56,285 bases of DNA from Oscillatoriales cyanobacterium (lineage in GTDB: Bacteria > Cyanobacteriota > Cyanobacteriia > Cyanobacteriales > Microcoleaceae). Under the pieces are notes generated by a model. It did not search any database. It saw nothing but the letters and a program-made list of their open reading frames with translations, and was not told the DNA's origin. Below, one piece after another: positions 47,691 through 56,159 of this stretch; the first letter of the stretch is position 1, and each line of letters opens with the position of its first letter. Location: contig RDYN01000037.1 of the NCBI GenBank assembly GCA_004293365.1, positions 1-56,285 on the forward strand, read 5' to 3'. The position numbers and the translations under genes were made by a program.

Positions 47691-47888
47691 AGGAAGAAGG
47701 AAGAGGGAAGAAGGAAGAGGTTCGAGGGAAGACGGAAGAGGGATAAATTTGATATCTCCTTTGCATTCTCAATCCTAGACTAAATTTCTAGATACAGGCT
47801 TCCAGGCTGAAGCTGGGACTCTGTATGTCTCCTGACTCTGCCCGCCAAAGCCCAAAATTGCCAAAACACCGTTAATAACTGAGAAAAA
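47691..47888. repeat. Degenerate GGAAGAA tract before murQ
   Basis: About 47691-47745 is a degenerate GGAAGAA heptamer tract. The following 140 bp, up to the murQ start, includes a short inverted GATACAGGCTTCCAGGCTGA-like region and should contain the promoter. Confidence 0.55.
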
Positions 47889-48803
47889 ATGAAGAATTTG
47901 GAAGAACGGGGGCACCTGCTGACGGAACAGGTGAATGCCAACAGCGCGAATTTAGACCAACTCAGCTCGATCGAATTAGTAGACTTGTTCAACCGGGAAG
48001 ATGCCCAAACCTTAAATGCGATCGCCCGTGCCCGCGAACAGTTAGCCCGGGCGATCGACATCGGCGCCGAATCTCTGCGTCAAGGAGGCCGCCTGTTTTA
48101 CGTCGGTGCGGGTACTTCCGGGCGTTTGGGGGTGCTCGATGCCGCCGAGTGTCCCCCCACCTTCTGCACGCCGCCAGAACTCGTACAGGGCATAATTGCC
48201 GGGGGTGCAGGGGCTTTGGTGCGGAGCTCGGAGGATTTGGAGGATCGGGCTGAAGATGGGGCTGAGTCGATCGCCCACCGTCACATTAACAATCTCGATG
48301 TGGTTGTCGGGATTACGGCTGGAGGTACAACGCCCTTTGTAGCGGGGGCTTTGCAGGCGGCGCGCCAGCGGGGGGCGAAAACTGTGTTTATCGCCTGCGT
48401 ACCCGTGGAACAAGTGAGTTTTGAGGCTGATGTGGATATTCGGTTGTTGGTTGGCCCGGAGATAGTGGCGGGTTCGACGCGGTTGAAAGCTGGCACTGTG
48501 ACAAAAATGGCTTTGAATATTCTTTCGACTGGCGTAATGGTGAAGCTGGGGAAGGTTTACGGCAATCGGATGGTTGATGTGGCGGTTACTAATAAGAAAT
48601 TGCGCGATCGGGCGGTGCGGATGTTGCAGGATTTAACTGATTTGGGCCGGGATGAAGCGGGTTTTTTGTTGGAAAAAAGCGGCAAGTCTGTAAAGCTGGC
48701 TTTGATGATGCACTGGACTAATTTGGAGAAGGAAGAGTGCGATCGAATTTTGGGCGAATTTAAAGGCAATTTGCGATCGGCTGTAGCATCAATACAATTG
48801 TAG
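47889..48803 (+). CDS. murQ: N-acetylmuramic acid 6-phosphate etherase
   Basis: Cleaves the lactyl ether of MurNAc-6-phosphate to GlcNAc-6-phosphate during cell-wall recycling; cytoplasmic. 304 residues starting MKNLEERGHLLTEQVNANSA, with the SIS-domain signature FYVGAGTSGRLGVLDAAECPPTFCTPP and IIAGG, VVVGITAGGTTPFV and GSTRLKAGTVTKMALN. The stop at 48803 lies in one copy of a 51-bp direct repeat; the second copy follows an 84-bp element. The last residues are SAVASIQL here and SAVASIKL in the downstream copy, so the original stop may be the downstream one and the present end a duplicate. Confidence 0.93.
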   Translation: MKNLEERGHLLTEQVNANSANLDQLSSIELVDLFNREDAQTLNAIARAREQLARAIDIGAESLRQGGRLFYVGAGTSGRLGVLDAAECPPTFCTPPELVQGIIAGGAGALVRSSEDLEDRAEDGAESIAHRHINNLDVVVGITAGGTTPFVAGALQAARQRGAKTVFIACVPVEQVSFEADVDIRLLVGPEIVAGSTRLKAGTVTKMALNILSTGVMVKLGKVYGNRMVDVAVTNKKLRDRAVRMLQDLTDLGRDEAGFLLEKSGKSVKLALMMHWTNLEKEECDRILGEFKGNLRSAVASIQL

Positions 48804-48938
48804 ATTTGAGCGATCGTAGGGTGCGTCGCCGAGCGAAAATCCCTCGCCTTGCATACCGACAATCTCAAAGCGACGCACCTGTTGCTAGGCGAATTTCAAG
48901 GCAATTTGCGATCGGCCGTAGCATCAATAAAATTGTAA
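48753..48938. repeat. 51-bp direct repeat of the murQ 3' end around an 84-bp element
   Basis: Copies 48753-48803 and 48888-48938 differ at about 5 positions. Between them sits an 84-bp element with GTAGGGTGCGTC and its inverted GACGCACC, the family seen at 24343-24542. The repeat step is 135 bp, an exact multiple of three. Confidence 0.88.
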
Positions 48939-49112
48939 AGTGCCCGAAGTGAGGAACGAAGCAATCGCCAAGACTATGACGCTTCTCAATTAATAAGACT
49001 CGGCGGTTGAAACCGCGTCTACACAACCAAAACCCGGATGGTGCGCGGGTTGAAGATTCGACTGTAACTGGTTCCCAGATAAAGTGCCTGGGAACCAGTA
49101 ATATTTCGGTTC
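48939..49112. other. Short spacer with hairpin-like sequence
   Basis: Contains CGGCGGTTGAAACCGCGTC at about 49001-49019 and a GGTTCCCAG/CTGGGAACC inverted repeat at about 49071-49100, the latter possibly a transcription end for murQ or the minus-strand CAP gene. Confidence 0.5.
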
Positions 49113-50459
49113 CTAAATTGCACTCACAAAAACAGAAGATGTAAGCTGACTTTGACTTACACCCTGTACGATGCCCAAATAATTGCTACCAGACTTAATC
49201 GCCGTAGAAGCGGCACTTGCGCCTCCATCCAACTGCAAACTCACAGCTTCAAAAGTCAAGTTGGCAAATCCGATACCGTCAGTCAAACCAATCTTATCTC
49301 CAGCTACAAAATCGGTAATTACATCCGCACCAACTAAAGTAGCCGAAGCAGACAAACCTCCCGCTAGGATAAACGTATCACTTCCCGCGCCGCCGGTCAG
49401 AATATCTTGCCCGCGATCGCCCCCCAAGACATCATCGCCGTTACCGCCAATCAAGATATCGTTTTCCTTGCCGCCCCGGAGAGTATCGTTACCGTCAGAT
49501 CCGATCAGTCGATCGTTATCATTGTTGCCGCTGATAAAATCATTACCAATACCGCCATCAATGAAATCCGAGTCTTTACCGCCGGATAAGATGTCATTGC
49601 CGCCTGCACCGTTAATTGTATCAGCGCCTTGCATTCCATTAATCGTATCAGCGCCTGCTCCTCCAGTGAGATTGTCTTTCCCAGAAAGGGCAAAAATTTG
49701 CAATCCCACAGCACTTGCAGGTATTTGAGTATCAGCAGCATCTGAGAGGAAATAATTGCCACCGCTGGCTGTATTCTTCGGTGCTGTCGTCGGGGTTCCG
49801 TCCCCTGTAGCATTGGGTATTGGCGAAGTAATAGAAACTAATGTGCTGGGTGTAGGGGTTGGAGTTGGAGTTGGTACGGGAGTTGGAGTTGGAGTTGGAG
49901 TGGGAGTTGGAGTTGGAGTTGGTGTCGGAGGTGGTGCGGGATTGACACTACCATCAAGGGAAGTAGCAAAAACCTGCGTCCAATAGTGATTGTAATTGAC
50001 ACTGCCACTATCGTTGGCTAGGAAATAGTAACCAATCCCGATTTCTTTCAGATTCGGGTTAAGAATGTTCCTCCGGTGGCCGTCGCTGTTCATCCACGAT
50101 GATAGAACTTGTTCGGGTGTAGACGATCCCGCAGCGATATTTTCTGCTGCCGAGCTGAATTTATAACCCGTTGCAGTAATCCGACTTCCCATTGACGAAC
50201 CATCTTTTCCGGTGTGATCGAAAAAGTCTTGCACTGCCATATTTTGGGTGTGATTTTGCGCCGCATTCAACAACTGAGTATTCAAGGTTAGGGGGGACAA
50301 ACTCAATTTGCTGCGTTCTATGTTGGTGAGTTCCAAAACTTTATAGATAAAGTTTAGATTGGTTGTGGCTTGTGCAGGTTGTGATAGTTGAGAAGCCGAT
50401 CGATCTCCTGTTAAAATGTCCGCAGACTGAGAACCGGAATTTTGTAGTTGTTCAAGCAT
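49113..50459 (-). CDS. CAP (SCP/PR-1) domain protein with Pro-Thr linker and RTX repeats
   Basis: 448 residues, likely exported by a type I RTX route. The CAP domain (about 40-165) has LTNIERSKLSLSPL, SAAENIAAG, SSWMNSDGHRRNILNPNLKEIG and YNHYWTQVFA, with the conserved His/Glu sites. A (PT)n linker (166-205) precedes a region of unknown fold and about 9 RTX nonapeptides (about 260-363, GGxGNDxL, D-rich Ca2+ sites). A C-terminal domain follows with DVITDFVAGDKIGLTDG. CAP proteins act as secreted proteases or binding proteins; the function of this fusion is unknown. Start ATG at 50459, ribosome-binding site weak. Third RTX protein in this window. Confidence 0.9.
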   Translation of the reverse strand: MLEQLQNSGSQSADILTGDRSASQLSQPAQATTNLNFIYKVLELTNIERSKLSLSPLTLNTQLLNAAQNHTQNMAVQDFFDHTGKDGSSMGSRITATGYKFSSAAENIAAGSSTPEQVLSSWMNSDGHRRNILNPNLKEIGIGYYFLANDSGSVNYNHYWTQVFATSLDGSVNPAPPPTPTPTPTPTPTPTPTPVPTPTPTPTPSTLVSITSPIPNATGDGTPTTAPKNTASGGNYFLSDAADTQIPASAVGLQIFALSGKDNLTGGAGADTINGMQGADTINGAGGNDILSGGKDSDFIDGGIGNDFISGNNDNDRLIGSDGNDTLRGGKENDILIGGNGDDVLGGDRGQDILTGGAGSDTFILAGGLSASATLVGADVITDFVAGDKIGLTDGIGFANLTFEAVSLQLDGGASAASTAIKSGSNYLGIVQGVSQSQLTSSVFVSAI

Positions 50460-51144
50460 GGGGATGATAAAAATGTTTAAGACTGGGCTGAGCTGGTAGA
50501 TGGCTTACCGTCTTAACGATAATTTCCCCCGATCGCACGCTGGGCACACTTCAATAATTGTGTTAATGCCTGCCACTGTTGTATCTATTGTTATTATAGC
50601 TATTCTTCAACTGCGGATGTCAATATCCGGACTCTGGTTGAAAAACGGCAGAGTGCGATCGCCTGTGGCATCAATACCACCCACATTTCCCATCCGCGAG
50701 CGCGTCACACAGAACAATTACCCAGAATCATTTTTTTTTAACGTAATAGATTATACTTGTTGATAATTTTTATCCGTTAATCTACGGTATAACAATATAA
50801 TTTATAGTTTAATTGCTCGATCGAAATAAGTAAAAACCGATTGTGACAGTTGACAGTGCCCATTTCTTCGCGGGCTGGGGGGCTAGAAACCCGGTTTCTA
50901 CGAGTTTTGCGTTTAGTTACGAAAAATCTCGAAAGAAACCGGGTTTCTGAGTTCTGCGGTTCTGCGTGCGATCGCCATTTCTTCGCGGGCTGGGGGGCTA
51001 GAAACCCGGTTTCTACGAGTTTTGCGTTTAGTTACGAAAAATCTACGAAGAAACCGGGTTTCACCGATTAGCGATCGCGCACTAATTTTTTAGTAGAATG
51101 CTCACAAAAAATTCTCAATTAATTGAAAATTCACCGCTCAAAAC
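50460..51144. other. Gene-poor spacer with two tandem long repeats
   Basis: About 685 bp. The left half has no feature beyond a TTGTTGATAA-type AT tract near 50760. The right half carries two ~88-bp direct copies (50860-50948 and 50976-51063) beginning CCATTTCTTCGCGGGCTGGG. They contain inverted GAAACCCGGTTTC / GAAACCGGGTTTC arms with a TTTTGCGTTTAGTTACGAAA middle. No gene identified. Confidence 0.75.
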
Positions 51145-51819
51145 TCACAATTTCAAAATATTATCTTGTCCGACTTTAGCCTCCTGAGCAACTTGCTCAA
51201 CATCATCTTTGGCGAGAATTTCCAAAGCCGCTGCTGCTTCGGCACCGCCCAACCGCCCCAAAGCTTGAGCGACTCTATAACGAATTTGCCAATCTGCATT
51301 GGAAGCGTAGGGAAGCAGCAGCGGGAGCGCCCGTTTATCTCCCAATTCTCCTAAGGCGCTAATGGCAATAGTTTGGATCAAATCGTTTTCAGAATTCAGG
51401 GCATTTTCTAACATGGGAAAAGCTTTTGGATCGCCCATTTCTCCCAAAGCTGCAACGATGCTGAGTTGCACCAACCATTCAGATGTACTGTTGTAAACTT
51501 GCTGCAAATCTTCTAAAGCAGCGGTTAATTTCAAGGCGCCCAAAGCATCGGCTGCTGCTGCTTGCACGTCGGGCTCGGGGTCGTTGTGCAGGCTGTGAAG
51601 CAGTACCTCTAAAGCGTTTGGCAGATTCTGGGTGCCGAGGGTTGATATTTGGCTGACTGCGGCGTACCTAACGCGGACGTTTTTGTCGCCGATCGCCATT
51701 TGAATCAAATTATAGGCGATCGCAGGTTCTAGCTGCCGCAGTTGGTTGACAGCCCGCAACCTTTCGCCAAAATCCTCGGAATTCAACAATTGTTCGACAG
51801 ATTCAGGAGTAATGCTCAT
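51145..51819 (-). CDS. nblB: HEAT-repeat protein, NblB-like
   Basis: 224 residues of HEAT-like helical pairs: VRVRYAAVSQISTLG, PDVQAAAADALGALK, LVQLSIVAALGEMGDPKAF, LIQTIAISALGELGDKRAL and WQIRYRVAQALGRLGGAEAA. This layout and the MSITPESVEQLLNSEDFGER start match the cyanobacterial NblB/phycobilin-lyase-like HEAT proteins as I remember them. NblB helps degrade phycobilisomes under starvation and resembles CpcE-type lyases. Cytoplasmic. A GGAAGAA heptamer tract lies about 20 bp upstream of the start. Confidence 0.75.
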   Translation of the reverse strand: MSITPESVEQLLNSEDFGERLRAVNQLRQLEPAIAYNLIQMAIGDKNVRVRYAAVSQISTLGTQNLPNALEVLLHSLHNDPEPDVQAAAADALGALKLTAALEDLQQVYNSTSEWLVQLSIVAALGEMGDPKAFPMLENALNSENDLIQTIAISALGELGDKRALPLLLPYASNADWQIRYRVAQALGRLGGAEAAAALEILAKDDVEQVAQEAKVGQDNILKL

Positions 51820-52138
51820 GGAATTTGGTAATTAGTAATTGGGAAGAAGGAAGAAGAAGGAAGAAGGAAGAAGGAAGAAGGAAGAAGGAAGAAGGAAGAA
51901 GGAAGAAATTTTTCTGCCTGTATTCCTGACTTTTTTGTCGCGAATCTAGAGACTTATTGCATAAATCTTTGATTAATAGAGAAACCGGAGATAAACGCAA
52001 ATAAACGCAGATAATTTCCCAAAAAACGAACGAATCAAAGCAATTAACGTCCTAGGTAATTGGGAATTGCCAAAAGCTGAGAGATTGAAGGAGCGATCGG
52101 CTCATTTTCTGATAGAATCCTTCAACTGCAACAATTAA
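51820..52138. repeat. (GGAAGAA)n heptamer array and AT-rich spacer
   Basis: About nine copies of GGAAGAA (51841-51907), then sequence containing AAACGCAAATAAACGCAGATAA (about 51994-52015), an echo of the AACCGCAG repeat. The array directly precedes the minus-strand NblB-like gene and could affect its promoter. Confidence 0.85.
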
Positions 52139-52600
52139 TTAAGAATCTGCCGCCATCCATCGGATAATATCTCCCCTAGTGAGGATGCCGATTACTTTGC
52201 CGGCACTATCAACCACGGGTAATCTGTGGATGCTGCGATCGTGCATTAGTTTAGCTGCTTGTTGAACAGATTTGTCTGGTTCGATGGTAACGGGTTCTTT
52301 ACTCATCGCTTCTCCTACTGTTTGTCCTAAAGCTTTGTGAAGTTCTCGCTCGTAACGCGAGGGATTTTCTAGGTAAATCACGCTGTCGAGCACCATGATG
52401 TAAGCGGGCGGAGTGACGCCGGTTTCCCGCCACATCAAGTCGGTTTCGGAGATGACTCCTACCAATAAGCCATTCTCATCTACCACGGGAAGACCGCTAA
52501 TACGGCGATCGGCTAAAATTTTAATGGCTTCGTTCAAAGGCATTTCGGGACGCGCCAAAATCGGATCGCGGCTCATCACATCGGCTACTATTTTGGGCAT
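52139..52600 (-). CDS. Tandem CBS-domain protein
   Basis: 153 residues comprising a CBS pair: CBS1 about 1-65 (VADVMSRDPILARPEM, RRISGLPVVDENGLLVGVIS) and CBS2 about 90-153 (TVGEAMSKEPVTIEPDKS, HDRSIHRLPVVDSAGKVIGI). CBS pairs bind adenosine nucleotides such as AMP/ATP and act as energy sensors; in cyanobacteria small CBS proteins regulate thioredoxins or channels. No catalytic domain. The central TGVTPPAYIMVLDSVIYLEN segment is the usual inter-CBS linker region. Confidence 0.92.
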   Translation of the reverse strand: MPKIVADVMSRDPILARPEMPLNEAIKILADRRISGLPVVDENGLLVGVISETDLMWRETGVTPPAYIMVLDSVIYLENPSRYERELHKALGQTVGEAMSKEPVTIEPDKSVQQAAKLMHDRSIHRLPVVDSAGKVIGILTRGDIIRWMAADS

Positions 52601-52981
52601 GATTGGCGGTTGATTTAGTTGTTGCTCCTAACCGATCATATAGGGAAAGCGCGGCACAGACTCAAGAAAGGCAGACGGGGAGAAGGGATTTGTGGCAAGC
52701 TAGAAGAACCCAAAAAGTTTGAATGCCAGAATTTATAAAGGTTTTTGCGATCGCACTTGGGAATTCTGCCCTTTGTCAGGCCCAGACGGGCGATCGACCT
52801 GACAACATTGTTAAAATATCTTAAACAGCGGATCTAGTAACCGCGCCCGACGATGAGGAAGTTCTTAATTCCCAAAACCCCTACCGAAGATTCCCTCGAA
52901 CCTCTTCCCTCTATCCAATACATCCGTTACATCCGTTAAATAATCCGTTGCCGAACTTCCTTCTTCTATAAATTCTTACCG
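52601..52981. other. Spacer with inverted GTAACGGAT repeat
   Basis: About 52915-52965 holds the GTAACGGAT / GGAAGTTCGGCAACGGATTA element in inverted orientation relative to 6842 and 46852. No gene apart from the start context of the ferredoxin-like gene. Confidence 0.7.
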
Positions 52982-53308
52982 ATGCCAGAATCTCCAGCCC
53001 CAGAAGCAGACACCCAACCACAAGCGCGCTGTGTATTGGTTTGCCAGTATCAATCTTGCCTGAGAAATGGTTCAGCAGCAGTGCTAGCTGCTTTTGAAGC
53101 CCAACCAGTCCCCGGGGTAACAGTTGAAGCTAGTAGCTGTCAGGGACAGTGCAACACGGGCCCGACTGTGCGTGTCACCCCAGACGAAATCTGGTATTGT
53201 CGAGTTAAACCGAGTGATGTACAGTCGATCGTGGAAGACCACCTTAAAGGGGGAAAACCTGTAGAGGCGCTGTTCAATCCGAGAATACATATGCGTTATT
53301 ATTATTAG
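52982..53308 (+). CDS. Thioredoxin-like 2Fe-2S ferredoxin protein
   Basis: 108 residues. A four-cysteine cluster pattern is visible: CQYQSCLRNG (Cys ~23 and ~28) and CQGQCNTGP (Cys ~57 and ~61), as in the (2Fe-2S) thioredoxin-like ferredoxin family. The region VTPDEIWYCRVKPSDVQSIV is the usual second helix-strand segment. Likely an electron carrier of the cytoplasm. Start ATG at 52982; monocistronic. Confidence 0.9.
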   Translation: MPESPAPEADTQPQARCVLVCQYQSCLRNGSAAVLAAFEAQPVPGVTVEASSCQGQCNTGPTVRVTPDEIWYCRVKPSDVQSIVEDHLKGGKPVEALFNPRIHMRYYY

Positions 53309-53452
53309 TCTTGAGTTGATGCGGTGATTTTTATCGGATATGTTCCTATCTAATTTGGACTTTTCTCTTAAGTCTTTGATTGATGGCTAACCGCAGATTT
53401 AAAGCAGATAGACACAGATGAACGCAGATATTTTTTAGATAGAAAGACAAGT

Positions 53453-54976
53453 TTGATAAAAAGTATTCTGAATAGTGGTTGTGATGGAAGTGAAGCTTTG
53501 AGAATCAAAGGAATTGCGGTTAGTTTGTTAGTTTTAATTCTGGGGCGCACTTCCCAGGTAGTCGCTCAAACGCCTCCGATTGCTGGCGATATTTGTCCTG
53601 GGGAATTGGGGGCGAAGGTAGATGCGATCGCCAATCGTGCTGAATTTAGCCGATCGCGCTGGGGCATTTTGATTCAACCGCTATCATCTACCGCGACTCT
53701 CTACAGCCGTGACAGCACCAAATATTTCATTCCAGCATCCAACGTCAAGCTGCTAACCACAGCGGCTGCTTTGCAGAAACTCGGTGCGGATTTTCGGATT
53801 AAGACATCGGTTTACAGCGGCGCAAATGGCAGTTTGTACGTTGCCGGTAGGGGCGATCCGAGCATTGCTGAACCTCAGTTGAAGGATTTGGCGCAGCAGT
53901 TGAAACGCCGTGGAGTCGATCGCATAAATGAGTTGATTGGCGATGACAGCTATTTTCAAGGCAGTGCAGTCAATCCGAATTGGGAATGGGAAGACGCCCA
54001 AGCTGGCTATGGCGCGCCGGTTAACAGTTTAATTTTCAATCAAAATGCGATCGAGCTTGTTTTGTCCCCGCAGGATCTCGGGCAACCGCTGAAAGTCACT
54101 TTTGCCGAACCAAAATTAGCCAATCAGTGGCAAATTCTGAACAATTCAGTGACAGTCTCGCAAAATGAATCCGAGTTTATTGAAGTTGGCCGGGAATTCG
54201 ATCGGCCCCAAATTCGAGTTAGCGGGCAGTTGAAAGTTGGTGCTGAATCTGAATCAGCTTATGTCGCAGTTGTCAATCCCGCGAATAACTTTTTGCAGAA
54301 TTTTCAGCAATCCCTCGCGGCTGAGGGAATTTCTGTTAAACAAGCTTTGGTTGCATCTAATTATCGCAATTTTACTCAAGAATTAGCGTTTGTTGAATCG
54401 CCGCCGCTGGCAGAATTGGTGAAGGAAACTAATCGGGAAAGCAACAATCTTTATGCAGAAGTTTTATTGAGATTGTTGGGGAAAGTTACAGGCATCTTGC
54501 CTGTGCCACAAACAGTCACAGGCAAGATGCCTGTGCCACAAGAGGATACAGGTGAAATTGGTTTGAAAGAGTTAAAAATAGCTTTAACTCAATTAGGTGT
54601 AAATCCAAACAGCTATATATTGGCCGACGGTTCGGGACTTTCCCGCCACAATTTAATTAGTCCCGAAGCTTTGGTGCAAACTTTGAGATTGATGGCGAAT
54701 TCACCTGCTGGATCTATCTACCGCGCATCACTGCCCGTGGCTGGCGAGAGCGGTACTTTGAAAAATCGCATAAATACTACATCAAACCGCGTAATTTTGC
54801 AAGCAAAAACTGGAACGTTGAGCGGAGTTTCGGCGCTGTCGGGATATATCGAAGTTCCGAATTACGATCGGCTGGTGTTTAGCATTATCGTCAATCAATC
54901 TGACCTGCCGGCTTCAAAATTGCGATCGGCAACGGACGAAATTGTGTTATTATTAAACCGCCTGCGCCGCTGTTAA
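53453..54976 (+). CDS. dacB: D-Ala-D-Ala carboxypeptidase/endopeptidase (PBP4, S13) with in-frame repeat
   Basis: 507 residues. Signal peptide about 1-39 (GIAVSLLVLILGRTSQVVAQ). Catalytic SxxK in SNVKLLTTAAALQKLG (about 94), SxN in ESNNLYAE (about 328) and KTG in QAKTGTLSGVSALSGY (about 451). PBP4-type enzymes trim and cut peptidoglycan in the periplasm. The peptide TGILPVPQTVTGKMPVPQED (about 347-366) is encoded by an inverted pair of GGCATCTTGCCTGTGCCACA-type repeats at 54487-54545, in the loop between SxN and the DGSGLSRHN strand. The start is uncertain: TTG at 53453, with no ATG that keeps the signal peptide. Confidence 0.9.
   Translation: MIKSILNSGCDGSEALRIKGIAVSLLVLILGRTSQVVAQTPPIAGDICPGELGAKVDAIANRAEFSRSRWGILIQPLSSTATLYSRDSTKYFIPASNVKLLTTAAALQKLGADFRIKTSVYSGANGSLYVAGRGDPSIAEPQLKDLAQQLKRRGVDRINELIGDDSYFQGSAVNPNWEWEDAQAGYGAPVNSLIFNQNAIELVLSPQDLGQPLKVTFAEPKLANQWQILNNSVTVSQNESEFIEVGREFDRPQIRVSGQLKVGAESESAYVAVVNPANNFLQNFQQSLAAEGISVKQALVASNYRNFTQELAFVESPPLAELVKETNRESNNLYAEVLLRLLGKVTGILPVPQTVTGKMPVPQEDTGEIGLKELKIALTQLGVNPNSYILADGSGLSRHNLISPEALVQTLRLMANSPAGSIYRASLPVAGESGTLKNRINTTSNRVILQAKTGTLSGVSALSGYIEVPNYDRLVFSIIVNQSDLPASKLRSATDEIVLLLNRLRRC
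54487..54545. repeat. Inverted repeat pair inside the dacB gene
   Basis: GTTACAGGCATCTTGCCTGT and its inverted copy ACAGGCAAGATGCCTGTGCC lie about 10 bp apart. The pair encodes a Pro-rich loop and belongs to the GGCATCTTG family found in the P-type ATPase gene. Confidence 0.9.
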
Positions 54977-55193
54977 AACCACATATTTAAAGTGAGAAAG
55001 TTCATCTAAGTAGTTACACCTAAAAAATAGGAGACAGCAAAACGCTACAAGTTTTAAGTTTAACTACATTACAGCGGCGGGGATCGAAAAGCAGCTAGAA
55101 TAAAAACAGAAGAATTACAACCATTGGACAGTTTGGGCCTGCTATCAGTCGGCGGGTTCTGTACTGCCAGAAAATAAGTCTAACTTTGCAACT
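54977..55193. other. Spacer between dacB and the hydrolase gene
   Basis: 217 bp, no recognised repeat or hairpin. Presumably holds the promoter of the hydrolase gene. Confidence 0.4.
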
Positions 55194-56090
55194 ATGAAGT
55201 CTTTAGATTCCGAACAGCAACACATCTTTGTCGAAACCAACAACATCCGCCTGCACTGCGTTTCCCAAGGAGAAGGCGAACTCGTTCTACTCCTGCACGG
55301 GTTTCCTGAGTTTTGGTACTCTTGGCGCCATCAAATTCCTGCTTTAGCGCGCCATTTCAAGGTTGTGGTGCCGGATTTGCGGGGCTACAACGATTCGGAC
55401 AAGCCGGAAAGCGGTTATGATTTGGATACGCTGAGTGCGGATATTCGCGGTTTGATCGATCGCCTCGGCTATACAAAAGCCCACATTGTCGGTCACGATT
55501 GCGGTGGTGCGATCGCGTGGCATTTAGCTCAAAAATTCCCCGAAAAACTCAACCGTTTAGCAATTTTAAACGCTCCGCACCCGCAGCGATTCGTGCAGGA
55601 AATGGCGAGCAATTTAGACCAACTCCGCCGCAGTTGGCACATTTTGGCTTTCCAAGTTCCCGGCATCCCCGAATGGTTGATCCGGCAAAATTTGAAAGAT
55701 TTTGTGCAAAATATTTTGCAAGGACAAGCTGTTCGGAAAGGAGCTTTTAGCGCTGAGGAAACTAAGATTTATCAGACAGCTTTAGAAAAGCCGGGAGTGT
55801 TAGCGGCGGCGATGAATTATTACCAGCAGATGTTTCACCCGCAGCGGCTTTGGCATTGGGGGCAGAAGTTAGAACCTGTGACAGTACCTACTTTGGTGCT
55901 TTGGGGAGAAGAAGATGCGTTTTTGAGCCACACGCTTGTAGAAGGTTTAGATCGGTTAATTACGGCTCCGTTTAAGTTAAAATTAATCCCTCACTGCGGT
56001 CACTGGATTCAGCAGGAAGCGCCACAAACGGTGAATCGAGAATTGCTGAATTTTTTGAGAAATTCCTCTCGTTCTTTGGCTTTGGCATAA
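55194..56090 (+). CDS. Alpha/beta hydrolase, epoxide hydrolase-like
   Basis: 298 residues of the alpha/beta hydrolase fold. Oxyanion-hole HGFPEFWYSWRHQI (about residues 35-48), nucleophile elbow VGHDCGGAIAW with Asp as nucleophile (about 102), acid-site GEEDAF and catalytic His in CGHWIQQEAP. An Asp nucleophile with HGFPE and DLRGY places it among epoxide hydrolases/haloalkane dehalogenases; the former is the better fit. Cytoplasmic. Substrate unknown. Ends just before a terminator. Confidence 0.92.
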   Translation: MKSLDSEQQHIFVETNNIRLHCVSQGEGELVLLLHGFPEFWYSWRHQIPALARHFKVVVPDLRGYNDSDKPESGYDLDTLSADIRGLIDRLGYTKAHIVGHDCGGAIAWHLAQKFPEKLNRLAILNAPHPQRFVQEMASNLDQLRRSWHILAFQVPGIPEWLIRQNLKDFVQNILQGQAVRKGAFSAEETKIYQTALEKPGVLAAAMNYYQQMFHPQRLWHWGQKLEPVTVPTLVLWGEEDAFLSHTLVEGLDRLITAPFKLKLIPHCGHWIQQEAPQTVNRELLNFLRNSSRSLALA

Positions 56091-56111
56091 AAGGTTTTAA
56101 ACATTGCAAAT

Positions 56112-56144
56112 AAAAACCCGATTTCACAGGGAAACTGGGTTTTT
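56112..56144 (+). terminator. Rho-independent terminator after the hydrolase gene
   Basis: Stem AAAAACCCGATTTC / GAAACTGGGTTTTT with a 5-nt loop (ACAGG) and a T-rich tail. Two internal mismatches. Confidence 0.7.
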
Positions 56145-56159
56145 ATTTGTCTTGAGTAG

